This document shows positions 44,448 to 53,537 of a stretch of 64,000 bases of DNA, in pieces. The DNA is from Verticiella alkaliphila. Its GTDB lineage: Bacteria > Pseudomonadota > Gammaproteobacteria > Burkholderiales > Burkholderiaceae_B. Position 1 is the stretch's first letter, and each line of letters starts with the position of its first letter. The stretch covers positions 62,001 through 126,000 of the forward strand of contig NZ_JADCNH010000007.1 of assembly GCF_018904615.1 (NCBI RefSeq), given 5' to 3'. The notes under the pieces are model-generated. The model saw only the letters and a program-made list of their open reading frames with translations. It was not told the origin of the DNA and did not search any database. A program made the position numbers and the translations under genes.

Positions 44448-44469
44448 TTCGCGCATTTTATTGCGCGAA
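44448..44469. promoter_or_regulatory. Lrp-type operator between the regulator gene and phhA
   Basis: Perfect 8-base arms TTCGCGCA (44448-44455) and TGCGCGAA (44462-44469) flank an AT-only 6-base centre (TTTTAT). Two GC-rich half sites with an AT-rich middle are typical of AsnC/Lrp-family binding sites. It is 22 bases upstream of the regulator start and 111 bases upstream of phhA. Confidence 0.6.
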
Positions 44470-44580
44470 CGCCGCCTTGAGAGGCCAACTTGGCAATCTT
44501 TCGCCCCGCCAATCTCCCTACAATTTTTCGATGGGTCTGCGCCTTGCGGCCCGCCTGGCGAACGCCACGAGGAGACAATC

Positions 44581-45459
44581 ATGCAAACCACCGCCAAGCC
44601 CGTCACCTACGGCGCCAGCGATCGCCCGCCCCGTGGCGACTACTCCCGCGCCCGCGAAGACTACACCTGCGATCAGGGCTGGGACGCCTACACGGCAGAC
44701 GAACACGGGCGCTACGCGCGGCTCGTTGCCCGCCAGCTCAAGCACGTCGAAGGTCGAGCCTGCGACGAATTCATCGCGGCGCTCTCCCACCTGGGCGACG
44801 CGCAGGGCATCCCGCGCTTCGAAAACATCAATCAACTGCTCAAGCCTGCGACTGGCTGGGAAATCGTCGCGGTGCCTGGCCTCATCCCCGAGCGCGAATT
44901 CTTCACCCTGCTCGCCAACCGACGCTTTCCGGTCACCTATTGGCTGCGCACGGAGGCCGAGTTCGATTACATCGTCGAGCCGGACCTCTTTCACGACCTG
45001 TTCGGCCACGTGCCGCTGCTCTTCGATCCCGTGTTCGCGGATTACATCCAGGCGTTCGGCGCCGGCGGGCTGAAGGCGGAGGGGCTGCATGCGCTGGAGT
45101 ATCTGTCCCGAATCTACTGGTACACCGTGGAATTCGGCATCATGCAGACGCCCAAGGGCCTGCGCGCCTACGGCGCCGGCATCCTGTCCTCGGTGGGCGA
45201 ACTCGAGCACTGCCTGACCTCGCCCCAGCCGAACCGGGTGGCCTTCGACGCGCTGCGCCTCATGCGCACGCGCTACAAGATCGACACCTACCAGGAAACC
45301 TACTTCGTGATCGAGAGCTTCGACGAGCTCTTCGACGCGACCGCGCCGGATTTCGCGCCCCTCTACCAGGCGCTGCGCGACCTGCCGGAGCTGCCAGCCA
45401 ATGCCGTCGAGCCGGGGGAGCGCACCTACGCGCCCAACCCGCTCGCCCAGCCGGCCTGA
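44581..45459 (+). CDS. phhA: Phenylalanine 4-monooxygenase
   Basis: This 292-residue iron- and tetrahydropterin-dependent hydroxylase turns phenylalanine into tyrosine. The iron ligands are His138 and His143 (FHDLFGHVPLL) and Glu184 (YWYTVEFG), the same numbers as in the Chromobacterium enzyme. It has the monomeric bacterial length without a regulatory domain. The ATG at 44581 has GAGGAG upstream. No pterin carbinolamine dehydratase gene is next to it. Confidence 0.96.
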   Translation: MQTTAKPVTYGASDRPPRGDYSRAREDYTCDQGWDAYTADEHGRYARLVARQLKHVEGRACDEFIAALSHLGDAQGIPRFENINQLLKPATGWEIVAVPGLIPEREFFTLLANRRFPVTYWLRTEAEFDYIVEPDLFHDLFGHVPLLFDPVFADYIQAFGAGGLKAEGLHALEYLSRIYWYTVEFGIMQTPKGLRAYGAGILSSVGELEHCLTSPQPNRVAFDALRLMRTRYKIDTYQETYFVIESFDELFDATAPDFAPLYQALRDLPELPANAVEPGERTYAPNPLAQPA

Positions 45460-45475
45460 TCCGGCGATGCGTGGA

Positions 45476-45498
45476 GCCGGCCGCCGCGCGCGGCCGGC
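45476..45498. terminator. Hairpin between convergent phhA and Bug-receptor gene
   Basis: GCCGGCCGC (45476-45484) pairs with GCGGCCGGC (45490-45498) around a 5-base loop in the 43-base gap between two convergent genes. It is a likely shared terminator; no T-tract is present. Confidence 0.5.
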
Positions 45499-45502
45499 GC
45501 GT

Positions 45503-46511
45503 TCACATGAGCTGGATGTTGTTGTCCGTCACCACCTTGCCCCAATAATCGGCCTGCTCCTGCATCCAGGTGCTGAACTGCGCCGGCGTCTTGTCGACGG
45601 CTTCCGAGCCCAGGTCCGCGAGGCGCTGGTGCACCTCGGGCAGCGCGAGCACGCGCGCCACGTCAGCGTGGATCTTGTCGACGACGCGGGCTGGCGTGCC
45701 CGCGGGGGCGAACAGCCCCTGCCACGAGCCCGTCACGAAATCGGGTACGGCTTCGGCCACCGTCGGCGTCTGCGGAATCGGCGTGAAGCGCTCTGCGCTC
45801 GCCACGGCCAGCATCTTCACGCTGCCGTTCTTCACCAGGGGATAGGTGGCTAGGTAGCTGTTGAGCGCCGCGTCGATCTGACCGCCCGCGAGATCGGTCA
45901 GCACCTGCGAGCCCCCCCTTGTAGCCCACGGGCATCCAGCTGAAGCCCATCTGCTGGCCGAGCAGCACGCCGGCCAGATGGGTGATGCTGCCGGGCGTCT
46001 GGCCAAAGCTCAGGCTGTTGGGGTGCTGCTTCGCGTAGGCGGCGAGCTCGGGCAGCGTGTTGACCGGCAGATCCTTGCGAACCACGAGAATGTGGGGCGA
46101 ATACGCCACGATCGAGACCGGGGCAAGGTCCTTCAACGGGCTGTAATTCAGGTTGGGATACAGTGCCGGCGAACTCGCGAGGCTGCTCGCGTCCATCAGC
46201 AGCAGATTCAGGCCGTCGGGATCGGACTTGGCCACGAGGGCCGCCCCGATGTTGCCGTTGGCACCCGCGCGGTTCTCGACCAGCACCGGCTGGCCCCATG
46301 CCTGGGACAGGTGCTGCGCCACCAGGCGCGCCAATACGTCCGAGGCGCCGCCCGGGGGATTGGGCACGACGATGCGCACCGGCTTGGTCGGGAAATCAGC
46401 CGCAACGGCGGGGGCGCCGCCGCTCGCGAACACGGCGGCAAGGGCCGCGAGCGCGGCAGTACGGGCGTGACGGCGCGGGCCGCGCAGGGCAGCCTTCAGA
46501 GTCGCAAGCAT
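45503..46511 (-). CDS. Bug/TctC-family tripartite tricarboxylate receptor, frameshifted
   Basis: Periplasmic solute receptor of the Bug family (about 335 residues when intact), which captures small organic acids. A signal peptide (ending GGAPAVAA) and the family start DFPTKPVRIVVPNPPGGASD are seen. The two halves lie in different frames: the first reads to GYKGG, and the second continues SQVLTDLAGGQIDAALNSYL to the C-terminus. The break is a seven-base C run at 45912-45918 (G on the coding strand); six would restore the frame. AGGAG precedes the ATG. It lies with the hydroxyacid dehydrogenase and enolase-family genes. Confidence 0.88.
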
Positions 46512-46590
46512 GGGTGTCTCCTGGTTCTCGTGGTGGGGGCCGTGGCCGGCGCGACGGGCCGGCTCACGGGTAACGCGCAGCCGCGCCGCG

Positions 46591-47547
46591 TCAGTGCGGC
46601 GGGCGGACGACGTAACGCAGCGGCTTGCCGGCAGCCAGACGCTGGATGTTCTCGGCGATGACGGCATAGCGACGGGCGAGCAGGCCTGGCGTCATGGCCG
46701 ACACGTGTGGCGTGGCGCGCACGTTGGGCAGCCGGTGCAGGCCCAGGCGCGAGGGCGCGAGCGCGGCCTCACCGGGCTTGGGATACTGGTACCAGACGTC
46801 CAGCACAGCGCGGGCAAGCCGGCCTTCGGTCAGCGCTGCATGCAACGCGGCCTCGTCGACGACCTCGGCGCGCGCCACGTTCACGAGCATCGCGTGGGCA
46901 GGCAAGGCGGCCAGCGCCTCGCGCCCGATCATGCCTCGGGTGGCGTCGTCGAGCGGGCAGCACAGCACCAGCACATCGGTGCGCGGCAGCACCTCGAAGA
47001 GCGCCCGCACGGGGTGGCTCTCATGCACGCCGTCGGCCTCCTTCAGGCCACCGCGCCGGGTCAGGGCCACCACGTGCATACCCAGGGCACGGGCCCGCTG
47101 CGCCACCTCGCGGCCGATGTGGCCGTAACCCACCAGGGTCACCGTGCGTCCGTGCGCCTCGTGGTGCAAGGGCCGCCCCGCGTAGACCGCCGGCCAGCTT
47201 GTCTCGTCCAGCACGGCAGGCAGACGCCAGGGCTCCAGCGCATGCTCGAGGATGGCGTGCGTGACGAATTCGGCGATCGGGATCTCGTGTCCGTGCACAT
47301 TGGCTACCGTACATTCCGGCGGCAACGCGGCGAACGCGATCTGCTCGGTACCGGCGCCCGGCACCTGCAGCAAACGGCAGTTCAGGCGGGCGGCTGCGGT
47401 CGCGTCCACGGCATTGGTGACGACCACGTCGGCCGGCGGGCCATCGGCCGGAAAGCCGGCCAGGCCTTCTACCTGATGATCGTCGCCGAGCAAGGCTTGC
47501 AGACGGGGCGTGTTGGGGGCGTGGAGCCCGACGATGTGGATGCGCAT
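46591..47547 (-). CDS. D-isomer-specific 2-hydroxyacid dehydrogenase
   Basis: This NAD(P)-dependent dehydrogenase of 318 residues interconverts 2-hydroxy and 2-keto acids. It has the nucleotide-binding motif GYGHIGREVAQRA, the catalytic Arg in LVNVARAEVVDE, the Glu/Asp region AVLDVWYQYP and the catalytic His in ATPHVSAMTP. The Trp-Tyr-Gln-Tyr insertion and the His-Val-Ser-Ala form differ slightly from glycerate or phosphoglycerate dehydrogenases, so the substrate is open. It lies 13 bases after the enolase-superfamily gene. Confidence 0.88.
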   Translation of the reverse strand: MRIHIVGLHAPNTPRLQALLGDDHQVEGLAGFPADGPPADVVVTNAVDATAAARLNCRLLQVPGAGTEQIAFAALPPECTVANVHGHEIPIAEFVTHAILEHALEPWRLPAVLDETSWPAVYAGRPLHHEAHGRTVTLVGYGHIGREVAQRARALGMHVVALTRRGGLKEADGVHESHPVRALFEVLPRTDVLVLCCPLDDATRGMIGREALAALPAHAMLVNVARAEVVDEAALHAALTEGRLARAVLDVWYQYPKPGEAALAPSRLGLHRLPNVRATPHVSAMTPGLLARRYAVIAENIQRLAAGKPLRYVVRPPH

Positions 47548-47560
47548 GATGGCGTTGGAG

Positions 47561-48763
47561 TCAGGAGGCGCGCGTCTCGCGCTGGATGAGATCGGGTTGC
47601 GCACGCAGCGCCGGGGTCAGGGCCGTGCCAAGGCCGGGTGTCGTTGGCGGCAAGGCCATGCCACCGCGCAGCACGGGCAGGTCGGTGACGAGCTCGCGAT
47701 ACCAGGTCGCGAGCGACGCACGCACCACTTCCTGGTAGATGGCAGTGGGTGCATGCAAGGCCATGTGCAGCCCGGCCATGAGGGTCACGGGGCCGGTGCA
47801 ATCGTGCGGCGCCAGCGGCCGGGCATAGGCCTGGGCGAGCGCGGCGATCTTGCGGCCTTCGGTGAGTCCGCCGCACCAGGCCACGTCGAGCATCACTACG
47901 TCCAGCGCATCATTGGCGAGCAGGTCGCGAAACGGGCGCAATCCGGCGAGCGTCTCGCTGCCGCAGATCGGCACGCGGGTGCGCGAGCGCAGATCCCGCA
48001 GGCTTTGCGCATCGTCCATCTTGGCGATCGGATCCTCCACCCAGAAGATGTCGAAGTCCTCCAGGGCCTGGCAGATGCGCAGGGCCGCCGGCGCGCTCCA
48101 CAGGCTGTGCAGCTCGCACATGACTTCGATGCGGTCACCCACGGCGGCACGGATCTTCTCGAAGGGAGCAAGCCCTTGCTTGAGCTCGGCCAGGCCGATG
48201 CGCTGGCCGCCGCTGGCCGGCGCGTGGATGTCGAACGGCCAGATCTTCATGGCCCGGTAGCCCTCCTCGACCAGGCTTTGCGCGAGCGTGCCGGCGTCGC
48301 GCATGAACGCGATCTGGTCGTCGTAGGGGCCCGCGCTCACGTCGGCCGCGCCGATGTCGCGCCGCTTGCCCGTGGTGTTGAAGGCGTAGCCCGCGCAGGT
48401 GTTGTAGACCGGCACGCTCTCGCGCGCACCACCGCCCAAGGCCACGTAGAGCGGCACGCCCTGGCGCTGGCCAGCCAGGTCCCACAGCGCAATATCGACC
48501 GCGCTGGCGGCCCGCGTCTCCGCCCCCGACGCGTTGAAGCCCACATATGGACTCAGCAGATGCCTTGAGATGGCTTCGATGTGCGTGGCGTCGCGGCCGA
48601 TCAGCCAGGGAGCGATCTCCTCGTGCAGCACGGTCTCTACCGCCGCGGCCCCGCGGAAGGTTTCACCCAGGCCGGTGCGCCCGTCCTCAGTGTCCACCTC
48701 GAGCCAGATGAGGCTGGGACGATGCGCGAGGCGCAGCGTGCGCACGCAGGTGATTCGAGACAT
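47561..48763 (-). CDS. Enolase-superfamily sugar-acid dehydratase (mandelate racemase/muconate lactonising type)
   Basis: This 400-residue (beta/alpha)-barrel enzyme abstracts a proton next to a carboxylate. The capping domain (LRLAHRPSLIWLEVDTEDGR), the acid/base Lys region (GYRAMKIWPFD), metal ligands in CELHSLWS, FWVEDPI and PICGSETLAG, and the late HDCTGPV block are seen. The KIWPFD form places it with the mandelate racemase subgroup acting on sugar acids. It is divergent from a FadR-type regulator. GGAG lies nine bases before the ATG. Confidence 0.87.
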   Translation of the reverse strand: MSRITCVRTLRLAHRPSLIWLEVDTEDGRTGLGETFRGAAAVETVLHEEIAPWLIGRDATHIEAISRHLLSPYVGFNASGAETRAASAVDIALWDLAGQRQGVPLYVALGGGARESVPVYNTCAGYAFNTTGKRRDIGAADVSAGPYDDQIAFMRDAGTLAQSLVEEGYRAMKIWPFDIHAPASGGQRIGLAELKQGLAPFEKIRAAVGDRIEVMCELHSLWSAPAALRICQALEDFDIFWVEDPIAKMDDAQSLRDLRSRTRVPICGSETLAGLRPFRDLLANDALDVVMLDVAWCGGLTEGRKIAALAQAYARPLAPHDCTGPVTLMAGLHMALHAPTAIYQEVVRASLATWYRELVTDLPVLRGGMALPPTTPGLGTALTPALRAQPDLIQRETRAS

Positions 48764-48877
48764 GCCAGGGCAACTCCAGAACGGCGATGCCACGGCGGCA
48801 CCGGATGAAGGCATCTTCAGCGCGGCGCGTTTTTTCTGTCAATAGCTGTTAATAAAAAAGCCGCAATACGCCATAAT

Positions 48878-48888
48878 CTGTCTGACAG
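48878..48888. promoter_or_regulatory. FadR/GntR-type operator in the divergent promoter
   Basis: CTGTCTGACAG is a perfect palindrome containing GTCTGAC, which fits the FadR-subfamily consensus GT-M-N-K-AC. It lies between the enolase-family gene (starts 48763) and the regulator gene (starts 48948), close enough to control both. Confidence 0.6.
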
Positions 48889-48947
48889 CATTGGCATACG
48901 TCGCTTGCTATGCCTGCATTTCGATCCACTCCATCGCCCGGGCAGAC

Positions 48948-49658
48948 ATGACGCCTCCCACCCACGATCGCCTCCTGAGCGACAAGGTCTACGACGAACT
49001 CCTCGGCTTGCTCGGCACGCGAGGCTTCGAGCCGCAATCGCGCCTGCCTGGCGAGACGCAGCTCGCGCTGCGCTTCGGCGTGTCGCGACCGGTGCTGAGG
49101 CAGGCGCTCGCGCGCCTTCGCGCCGAAGGCCGCATCGTGGCGCGCAAAGGCTCGGGCAACTATGTGGGGGATCTGAGCGCAGAGCCGGTACTCGTGAGCT
49201 TCGGCCCGCTCACCAGCATTCCCGACGTGCGCAGCTTCCTGGAATTCCGCTGTAGTGTGGAAGGCGAGATCGCCGCCCACGCGGCACGGCACCACACGGC
49301 CGAGCAGCTCGCCCAGATCCGGCGCGAACGCGACCGCTTCGAGACGGCGCTGCACGAGGGCCACAGCGGGATCGAGGAAGACATCGCCTTTCACACCGCC
49401 ATCACGCAGGCCAGCGGCAACCGTTTCTTCACGATGACCATGACGGCCCTGTGCGCGCAGACGCGATTCGGCATCCACCTGGTGCGCGGTTTGTCCGATC
49501 CCGGCACCCGCGAGCAGCGCCATGCTGCCGTCTGCCGTGAGCACGCCCGCATCGAGGCAGCCATCGCCGCCCGTGACGTCCCCGGCTCGCGCGCGGCGAT
49601 GGCGGCTCATCTCACGGGCGGGATCGAACGTCTATTCCAGCATGCGGGCGGGGGTTGA
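48948..49658 (+). CDS. FadR-subfamily GntR transcriptional regulator
   Basis: This 236-residue regulator has an N-terminal winged helix (LGLLGTRGFEPQSRLPGETQ, then FGVSRPVLRQALARLRAEGR) and a C-terminal FCD ligand domain (FLEFRCSVEGEIAAHAARHH, then EDIAFHTAITQASGN with metal-binding histidines). Regulators of this class usually sense the acid degraded by the divergent enzymes. The Met at 48948 was chosen because the helix-turn-helix starts soon after; an open frame extends 19 codons further upstream, over the operator. Confidence 0.9.
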   Translation: MTPPTHDRLLSDKVYDELLGLLGTRGFEPQSRLPGETQLALRFGVSRPVLRQALARLRAEGRIVARKGSGNYVGDLSAEPVLVSFGPLTSIPDVRSFLEFRCSVEGEIAAHAARHHTAEQLAQIRRERDRFETALHEGHSGIEEDIAFHTAITQASGNRFFTMTMTALCAQTRFGIHLVRGLSDPGTREQRHAAVCREHARIEAAIAARDVPGSRAAMAAHLTGGIERLFQHAGGG

Positions 49659-49704
49659 GCCCCCGAGAGCACGACGCGCCTGGCGAGCGCAGTTGGGCAG
49701 TCGG

Positions 49705-50619
49705 TCAGCCCATATCCGCGGGGTCGTGGGCGCCCGTGAGCATCACGTCACGCAGCCGCAGCGCTGCCGGGCTCGGCGTGTGCCGCAGCAACACGAGCGA
49801 CAGCGACAAGGCCCCGCGCGAGGCGGCATCGCGCAAGCGCACGAAGCGCACGGCCGGATGCGTGAACGAGCGCGTGACCCCCGGCACCAGCGCCACGCCC
49901 AGCCCGCTCGCCACCAGGCTCACCACCGTCTGCACCTGGGTGGCTTCCTGACCCACGTGCGGCTCGAAGCCCGCCTGGCGGCAGGCCGACAGCGCGGTGT
50001 TGTGCAACCCCGGCACACTGCCCGCCGCATAGGTGACGAACGACTCCTCACGACAATCCGCCAGGCCGACGGTGCGGCGCGCGGCCAGAGGATGGGTCGC
50101 CGGCACGACGAGCCAGAGGTCGTCGCGCTCCACTTCGTGCACCTCGATCACATCATCCGCCGTGACCGGACCGCGCACCACCGCCGCATCGAGCCGACTG
50201 TCGCGCAGTTGCGCGACAGCCTCCACGCTGGTGGCCTCCATGAGCTCGAGCCGGACCTGCGGGTAGCGATGCCGGAAGGCCGGCACGCAGCGGGGCAGCA
50301 ACGCATAGGTGGCCGAACCCACGAAGCCCACCCGCAACCGCCCGCCTTCGCCCAGGGCCACCATGCGCGCAGCCTCGCGGCCCTGCTCGGCATGGAACAG
50401 CGCACGCCGCGCGTCGCCCAGGAGCGCGGCACCGGCGTCCGTGAGCGTCACGCCCCGCGCACCCCGCTCGAAGAGCGTGGCACCCACGGCGTCCTCCAGC
50501 TTGCGGATCGACACCGACAGCGCCGGCTGGGCGATGAACAAGGCCTGCGCAGCACGCCGGTAGCTGCCCAGCTCGGCGATCACGACGAACTGTCGGAGAC
50601 TGCGAAGCTCGATAGCCAT
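49705..50619 (-). CDS. LysR-family transcriptional regulator
   Basis: This 304-residue regulator has the canonical N-terminal helix-turn-helix (LRSLRQFVVIAELGSYRRAA, then ALFIAQPALSVSIRKLEDAV) and a two-lobed periplasmic-binding-like ligand domain. It lies divergent from the CoA transferase gene with 71 bases between them, so it is the likely activator of the CoA transferase - hydratase - Bug receptor operon. Confidence 0.93.
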   Translation of the reverse strand: MAIELRSLRQFVVIAELGSYRRAAQALFIAQPALSVSIRKLEDAVGATLFERGARGVTLTDAGAALLGDARRALFHAEQGREAARMVALGEGGRLRVGFVGSATYALLPRCVPAFRHRYPQVRLELMEATSVEAVAQLRDSRLDAAVVRGPVTADDVIEVHEVERDDLWLVVPATHPLAARRTVGLADCREESFVTYAAGSVPGLHNTALSACRQAGFEPHVGQEATQVQTVVSLVASGLGVALVPGVTRSFTHPAVRFVRLRDAASRGALSLSLVLLRHTPSPAALRLRDVMLTGAHDPADMG

Positions 50620-50690
50620 AGGGTTTCGCGATCGCTCGCTGCGGATTCGATATTGGACCCACCATAGTACCGCTCGCTAGAGTGGCCGGC

Positions 50691-51911
50691 ATGACCCCTG
50701 CCCCTCCCCTCGCCGGTATCCGCGTCCTCGACCTGACCTCTGTCGTCTTTGGGCCCTACGCTGCGCAGTCCCTGGCCGACGCCGGCGCGGACGTACTCAA
50801 GATCGAGCCCCCGGCGGGCGACTCGACGCGCCTGACAGGCCCGGCCCGCGAGGCCGGGATGGCGGCGATCTTCCTGGGCGTGAACCGCAGCAAGCGCAGC
50901 GTGGTGCTCGATCTGAAACAGCCCTCGGCCCGCGCCGCCCTGCTCGCGCTCGTGGACCAGGCCGACGTCTTCATGCACAGCGTGCGGCCCCAGAAGATGG
51001 CCGCACTCGGTCTGGATCCCGACACGCTGCGCCGACGCAATCCGCGCCTGGTCTACGCTGGCCTGCACGGCTTTGGCGAGACCGGCCCCTATGCGGGCCA
51101 GCCCGCCTACGACGATATCGTGCAGGGCATGAGCGGTCTTGCCGACCTCATGGCACGGCAGACGGGCGAGCCCCGCTACCTGCCGACCATCGCCGCGGAC
51201 AAGACCTGCGGCCTCGTGGCCGCGCAAGCCATTCTCGCCGCCCTCTTCGCCAGGGAGCGCACGGGCGAAGGCCAGTTCGTCGAAATCCCGATGTTCGAAT
51301 CCATGGTGTCCTTCACCCTGCTCGAACATTTCTACGGCCGTCACGTGGGCGAGCGCGGTCCCGACGCCACGGGCTACCCGCGCGTGCTCGCGCCATGGCG
51401 GCGCCCGTACCGCACGGCCGACGGCCACCTCTGCCTGATGCCCTACACCGATGCGCACTGGCAACGCTTCTTCGCCCACGCCCATCCTGCCGCCGTGGGC
51501 GACGCACGCTTTGCCAGCATGTCGGCCCGGACCACGCATATCGCCGCGCTGTACGCCCTGCTGGGCGAGATCGTCTCCACACAGCCCACGGCGTACTGGC
51601 TGGACCTCTGCCAGCGGCTGGAGATCCCCGCCGCCCCGCTCGGCCGACTCGATGCCCTCGAAGACGATCCGCATCTGAAGGCCGTGGACTTCTTCGTCGA
51701 TGTGCCTGACGCGGCCGTCGGCAGCTATCGCCTCACCCGCAGCCCGGTGCGCTACGCAGGCGTCAGCGCCACGCCCGGGCGCCCGCCGCGACTGGGCGAG
51801 CACACGCGCGCCGTCCTTGCCGAAGCCGGGCTGTCCGAGGCCGACATCGCGGCTCTGATCGCCGAGGGTGCTGCCGTGCAGGCGCCCGTTCCCGACATCA
51901 CCGGAGCCTGA
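50691..51911 (+). CDS. CaiB/BaiF-family (class III) CoA transferase
   Basis: This 406-residue CoA transferase moves CoA between carboxylic acids. The family opening PLAGIRVLDLTSVVFGPYA, the CoA-binding KIEPPAGDSTR block, NRSKRSVVLDLK and the catalytic Asp region in TIAADKTCGLVAAQAI are clear. The ATG at 50691 is preferred; a GTG three codons earlier is in frame. With the MaoC hydratase and Bug receptor that follow it suggests uptake and CoA-dependent breakdown of an organic acid such as a methylated dicarboxylate. Confidence 0.92.
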   Translation: MTPAPPLAGIRVLDLTSVVFGPYAAQSLADAGADVLKIEPPAGDSTRLTGPAREAGMAAIFLGVNRSKRSVVLDLKQPSARAALLALVDQADVFMHSVRPQKMAALGLDPDTLRRRNPRLVYAGLHGFGETGPYAGQPAYDDIVQGMSGLADLMARQTGEPRYLPTIAADKTCGLVAAQAILAALFARERTGEGQFVEIPMFESMVSFTLLEHFYGRHVGERGPDATGYPRVLAPWRRPYRTADGHLCLMPYTDAHWQRFFAHAHPAAVGDARFASMSARTTHIAALYALLGEIVSTQPTAYWLDLCQRLEIPAAPLGRLDALEDDPHLKAVDFFVDVPDAAVGSYRLTRSPVRYAGVSATPGRPPRLGEHTRAVLAEAGLSEADIAALIAEGAAVQAPVPDITGA

Positions 51912-51913
51912 GC

Positions 51914-52402
51914 ATGTCCCACACCGCCTCATCCGCCACCGCGGTCATCCAGCTCGGCCAGGGCTACACCTGGGAGCAACTGCACCCAGGCATGCGCCTG
52001 CGCACGTTCGGGCGCACCGTGACCGAAGCGGACCTCGTCGGCTTCATCAACGTCACCGGCATGCTCGAGACCCTCTTCATCGACACCACCTGGGACGGCG
52101 CCATGCGCGGGCGCCCGGTGCCGGGCGCGCTCACCTACACCCTCATCGAAGGGCTCATCCTGCAGAGCATGATCCAGGGCACCGGTCTTGCCATGCTGGA
52201 GCTCACGCAGACGATCGAGGCCCCCGTGTGCGTGGGCGACACCGTGCATGGCGAGATCGAGGTGACAGCGATCCGCCCGACGTCGCGGCACAACCGGGCC
52301 GTGGTCACCTCGCGCATCGACGTGATGAACCAGGCGGGGCAGCGCGTCATGACCTACACCGCGACCCGGCTGCTAGCCGGTGCGGCAGCAACGCCAGCCT
52401 GA
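51914..52402 (+). CDS. MaoC-family hydratase/dehydratase
   Basis: This 162-residue hot-dog-fold protein adds or removes water from an enoyl-CoA. MaoC features are GQGYTWEQLHPGMRLRTFGR and the GRPVPGALTYTLIEG region; the usual Asp-His pair of R-hydratases (DxNPxH) is replaced by INVTGMLETLFID, so it may belong to the mesaconyl-CoA hydratase-like branch or act on another substrate. It begins 2 bases after the CoA transferase stop. Confidence 0.8.
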   Translation: MSHTASSATAVIQLGQGYTWEQLHPGMRLRTFGRTVTEADLVGFINVTGMLETLFIDTTWDGAMRGRPVPGALTYTLIEGLILQSMIQGTGLAMLELTQTIEAPVCVGDTVHGEIEVTAIRPTSRHNRAVVTSRIDVMNQAGQRVMTYTATRLLAGAAATPA

Positions 52403-52539
52403 CGTGACAAGGCCCGGCGGCTCGCCCAACGCGGGCGGCGCGGCGCAGGGCCCGGCGTGCTGCCCGATGGTGGCATGGCCGTGAAGGACAGAACCGATGT
52501 CGACCAGGCATGAGACCTGGCTTTTTGGAGGAGACTGTC

Positions 52540-53517
52540 GTGACCCGATTCGCCCCCCTGCTGCTGCCCGTGGCCCTGGCCGCCGCTTCCCTGGCAGGCA
52601 CGGCGCCTGCCCTCGCAGCCGATTACCCCAGCCGCCCCATCACGCTCGTCGTGCCCTTCCCCGCCGGCGGGCCGACCGACCTCATCGCGCGCGTGCTGGC
52701 CACGCAGCTCACGCAGCAGATGGGCCAGACGGTCGTGGTGGAGAACAAGGGCGGCGCCAACGCCAACATCGGCATGCAATACGTCGCTGCCGCCAAAGCC
52801 GATGGCTACACGCTGCTCTACAACACGTCGTCCATCGCGCTCAATCCCAATCTCTATGCCAAGCTCGCCTACGACCCGCGCCAGGATTTCGCCCCCATCA
52901 GCACCACCGCCGTCGTGCCGATGGTGCTCCTGACCCATCCGTCCGTGCCGGCCCAGAGCGTGGCCGAGTTCGTCACCTATGCGCGCGCCCATCCGGGCAA
53001 GCTCTCCTATGCCTCGGCGAGCGCCGGTAACGTGACGCATCTGGGTGCCTTTCTCTTTCTGCAGTCGGCCGGGGTGGACGCGGTGCACATTCCCTATCGC
53101 GGCAGCGCGCCGGCGCTGGCGGATCTCGCGGGCGGGCAGGTGCAGTTCATGGTCAACACGATCAACGATTCGCGCGCCTTCGTGGCCGACAAGCGGGTGA
53201 ATGCGCTGGCTGTGACCAGCGCTCAGCGCAGCGCGGTGCTTCCCGACGTGCCGACACTTGCGGAGACGGTGGCGCCGGGATTCGACATGGGGGCGTGGCA
53301 AGGGGTGGTCGCACCCGCCGGCACGCCGCCGGCCGTGGTGACGCGACTGAACGAGGAGATCCGCACGGCGCTGGCCTCGGACACGATGCGACAGCAGCTG
53401 GCCCAGCAAGGAGCACAAGTGCTGGGCTCCACGCCGGATGATTACGCGCGCTATCTCGAGAGCGAGATCACGCGCTGGGGCGAGGTGGTGCGCGCCGCCG
53501 GGGTGCAGCTGGACTGA
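52540..53517 (+). CDS. Bug/TctC-family tripartite tricarboxylate receptor
   Basis: This periplasmic receptor has 325 residues, with a signal peptide (VTRFAPLLLPVALAAASLAG to ALAA) and the full family core: DYPSRPITLVVPFPAGGPTD, VVVENKGGANANIG, IPYRGSAPALADLAGG and the late VVAPAGTPPAVVTRLNEEI. The GTG at 52540 follows GGAGGAG by six bases; an ATG ten codons upstream has no ribosome site. It is the third gene of the CoA transferase cluster. No TctA/TctB membrane genes are nearby, as is usual for Bug proteins. Confidence 0.93.
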   Translation: MTRFAPLLLPVALAAASLAGTAPALAADYPSRPITLVVPFPAGGPTDLIARVLATQLTQQMGQTVVVENKGGANANIGMQYVAAAKADGYTLLYNTSSIALNPNLYAKLAYDPRQDFAPISTTAVVPMVLLTHPSVPAQSVAEFVTYARAHPGKLSYASASAGNVTHLGAFLFLQSAGVDAVHIPYRGSAPALADLAGGQVQFMVNTINDSRAFVADKRVNALAVTSAQRSAVLPDVPTLAETVAPGFDMGAWQGVVAPAGTPPAVVTRLNEEIRTALASDTMRQQLAQQGAQVLGSTPDDYARYLESEITRWGEVVRAAGVQLD

Positions 53518-53537
53518 TCCCCTGGCGCGCCGCGGTG

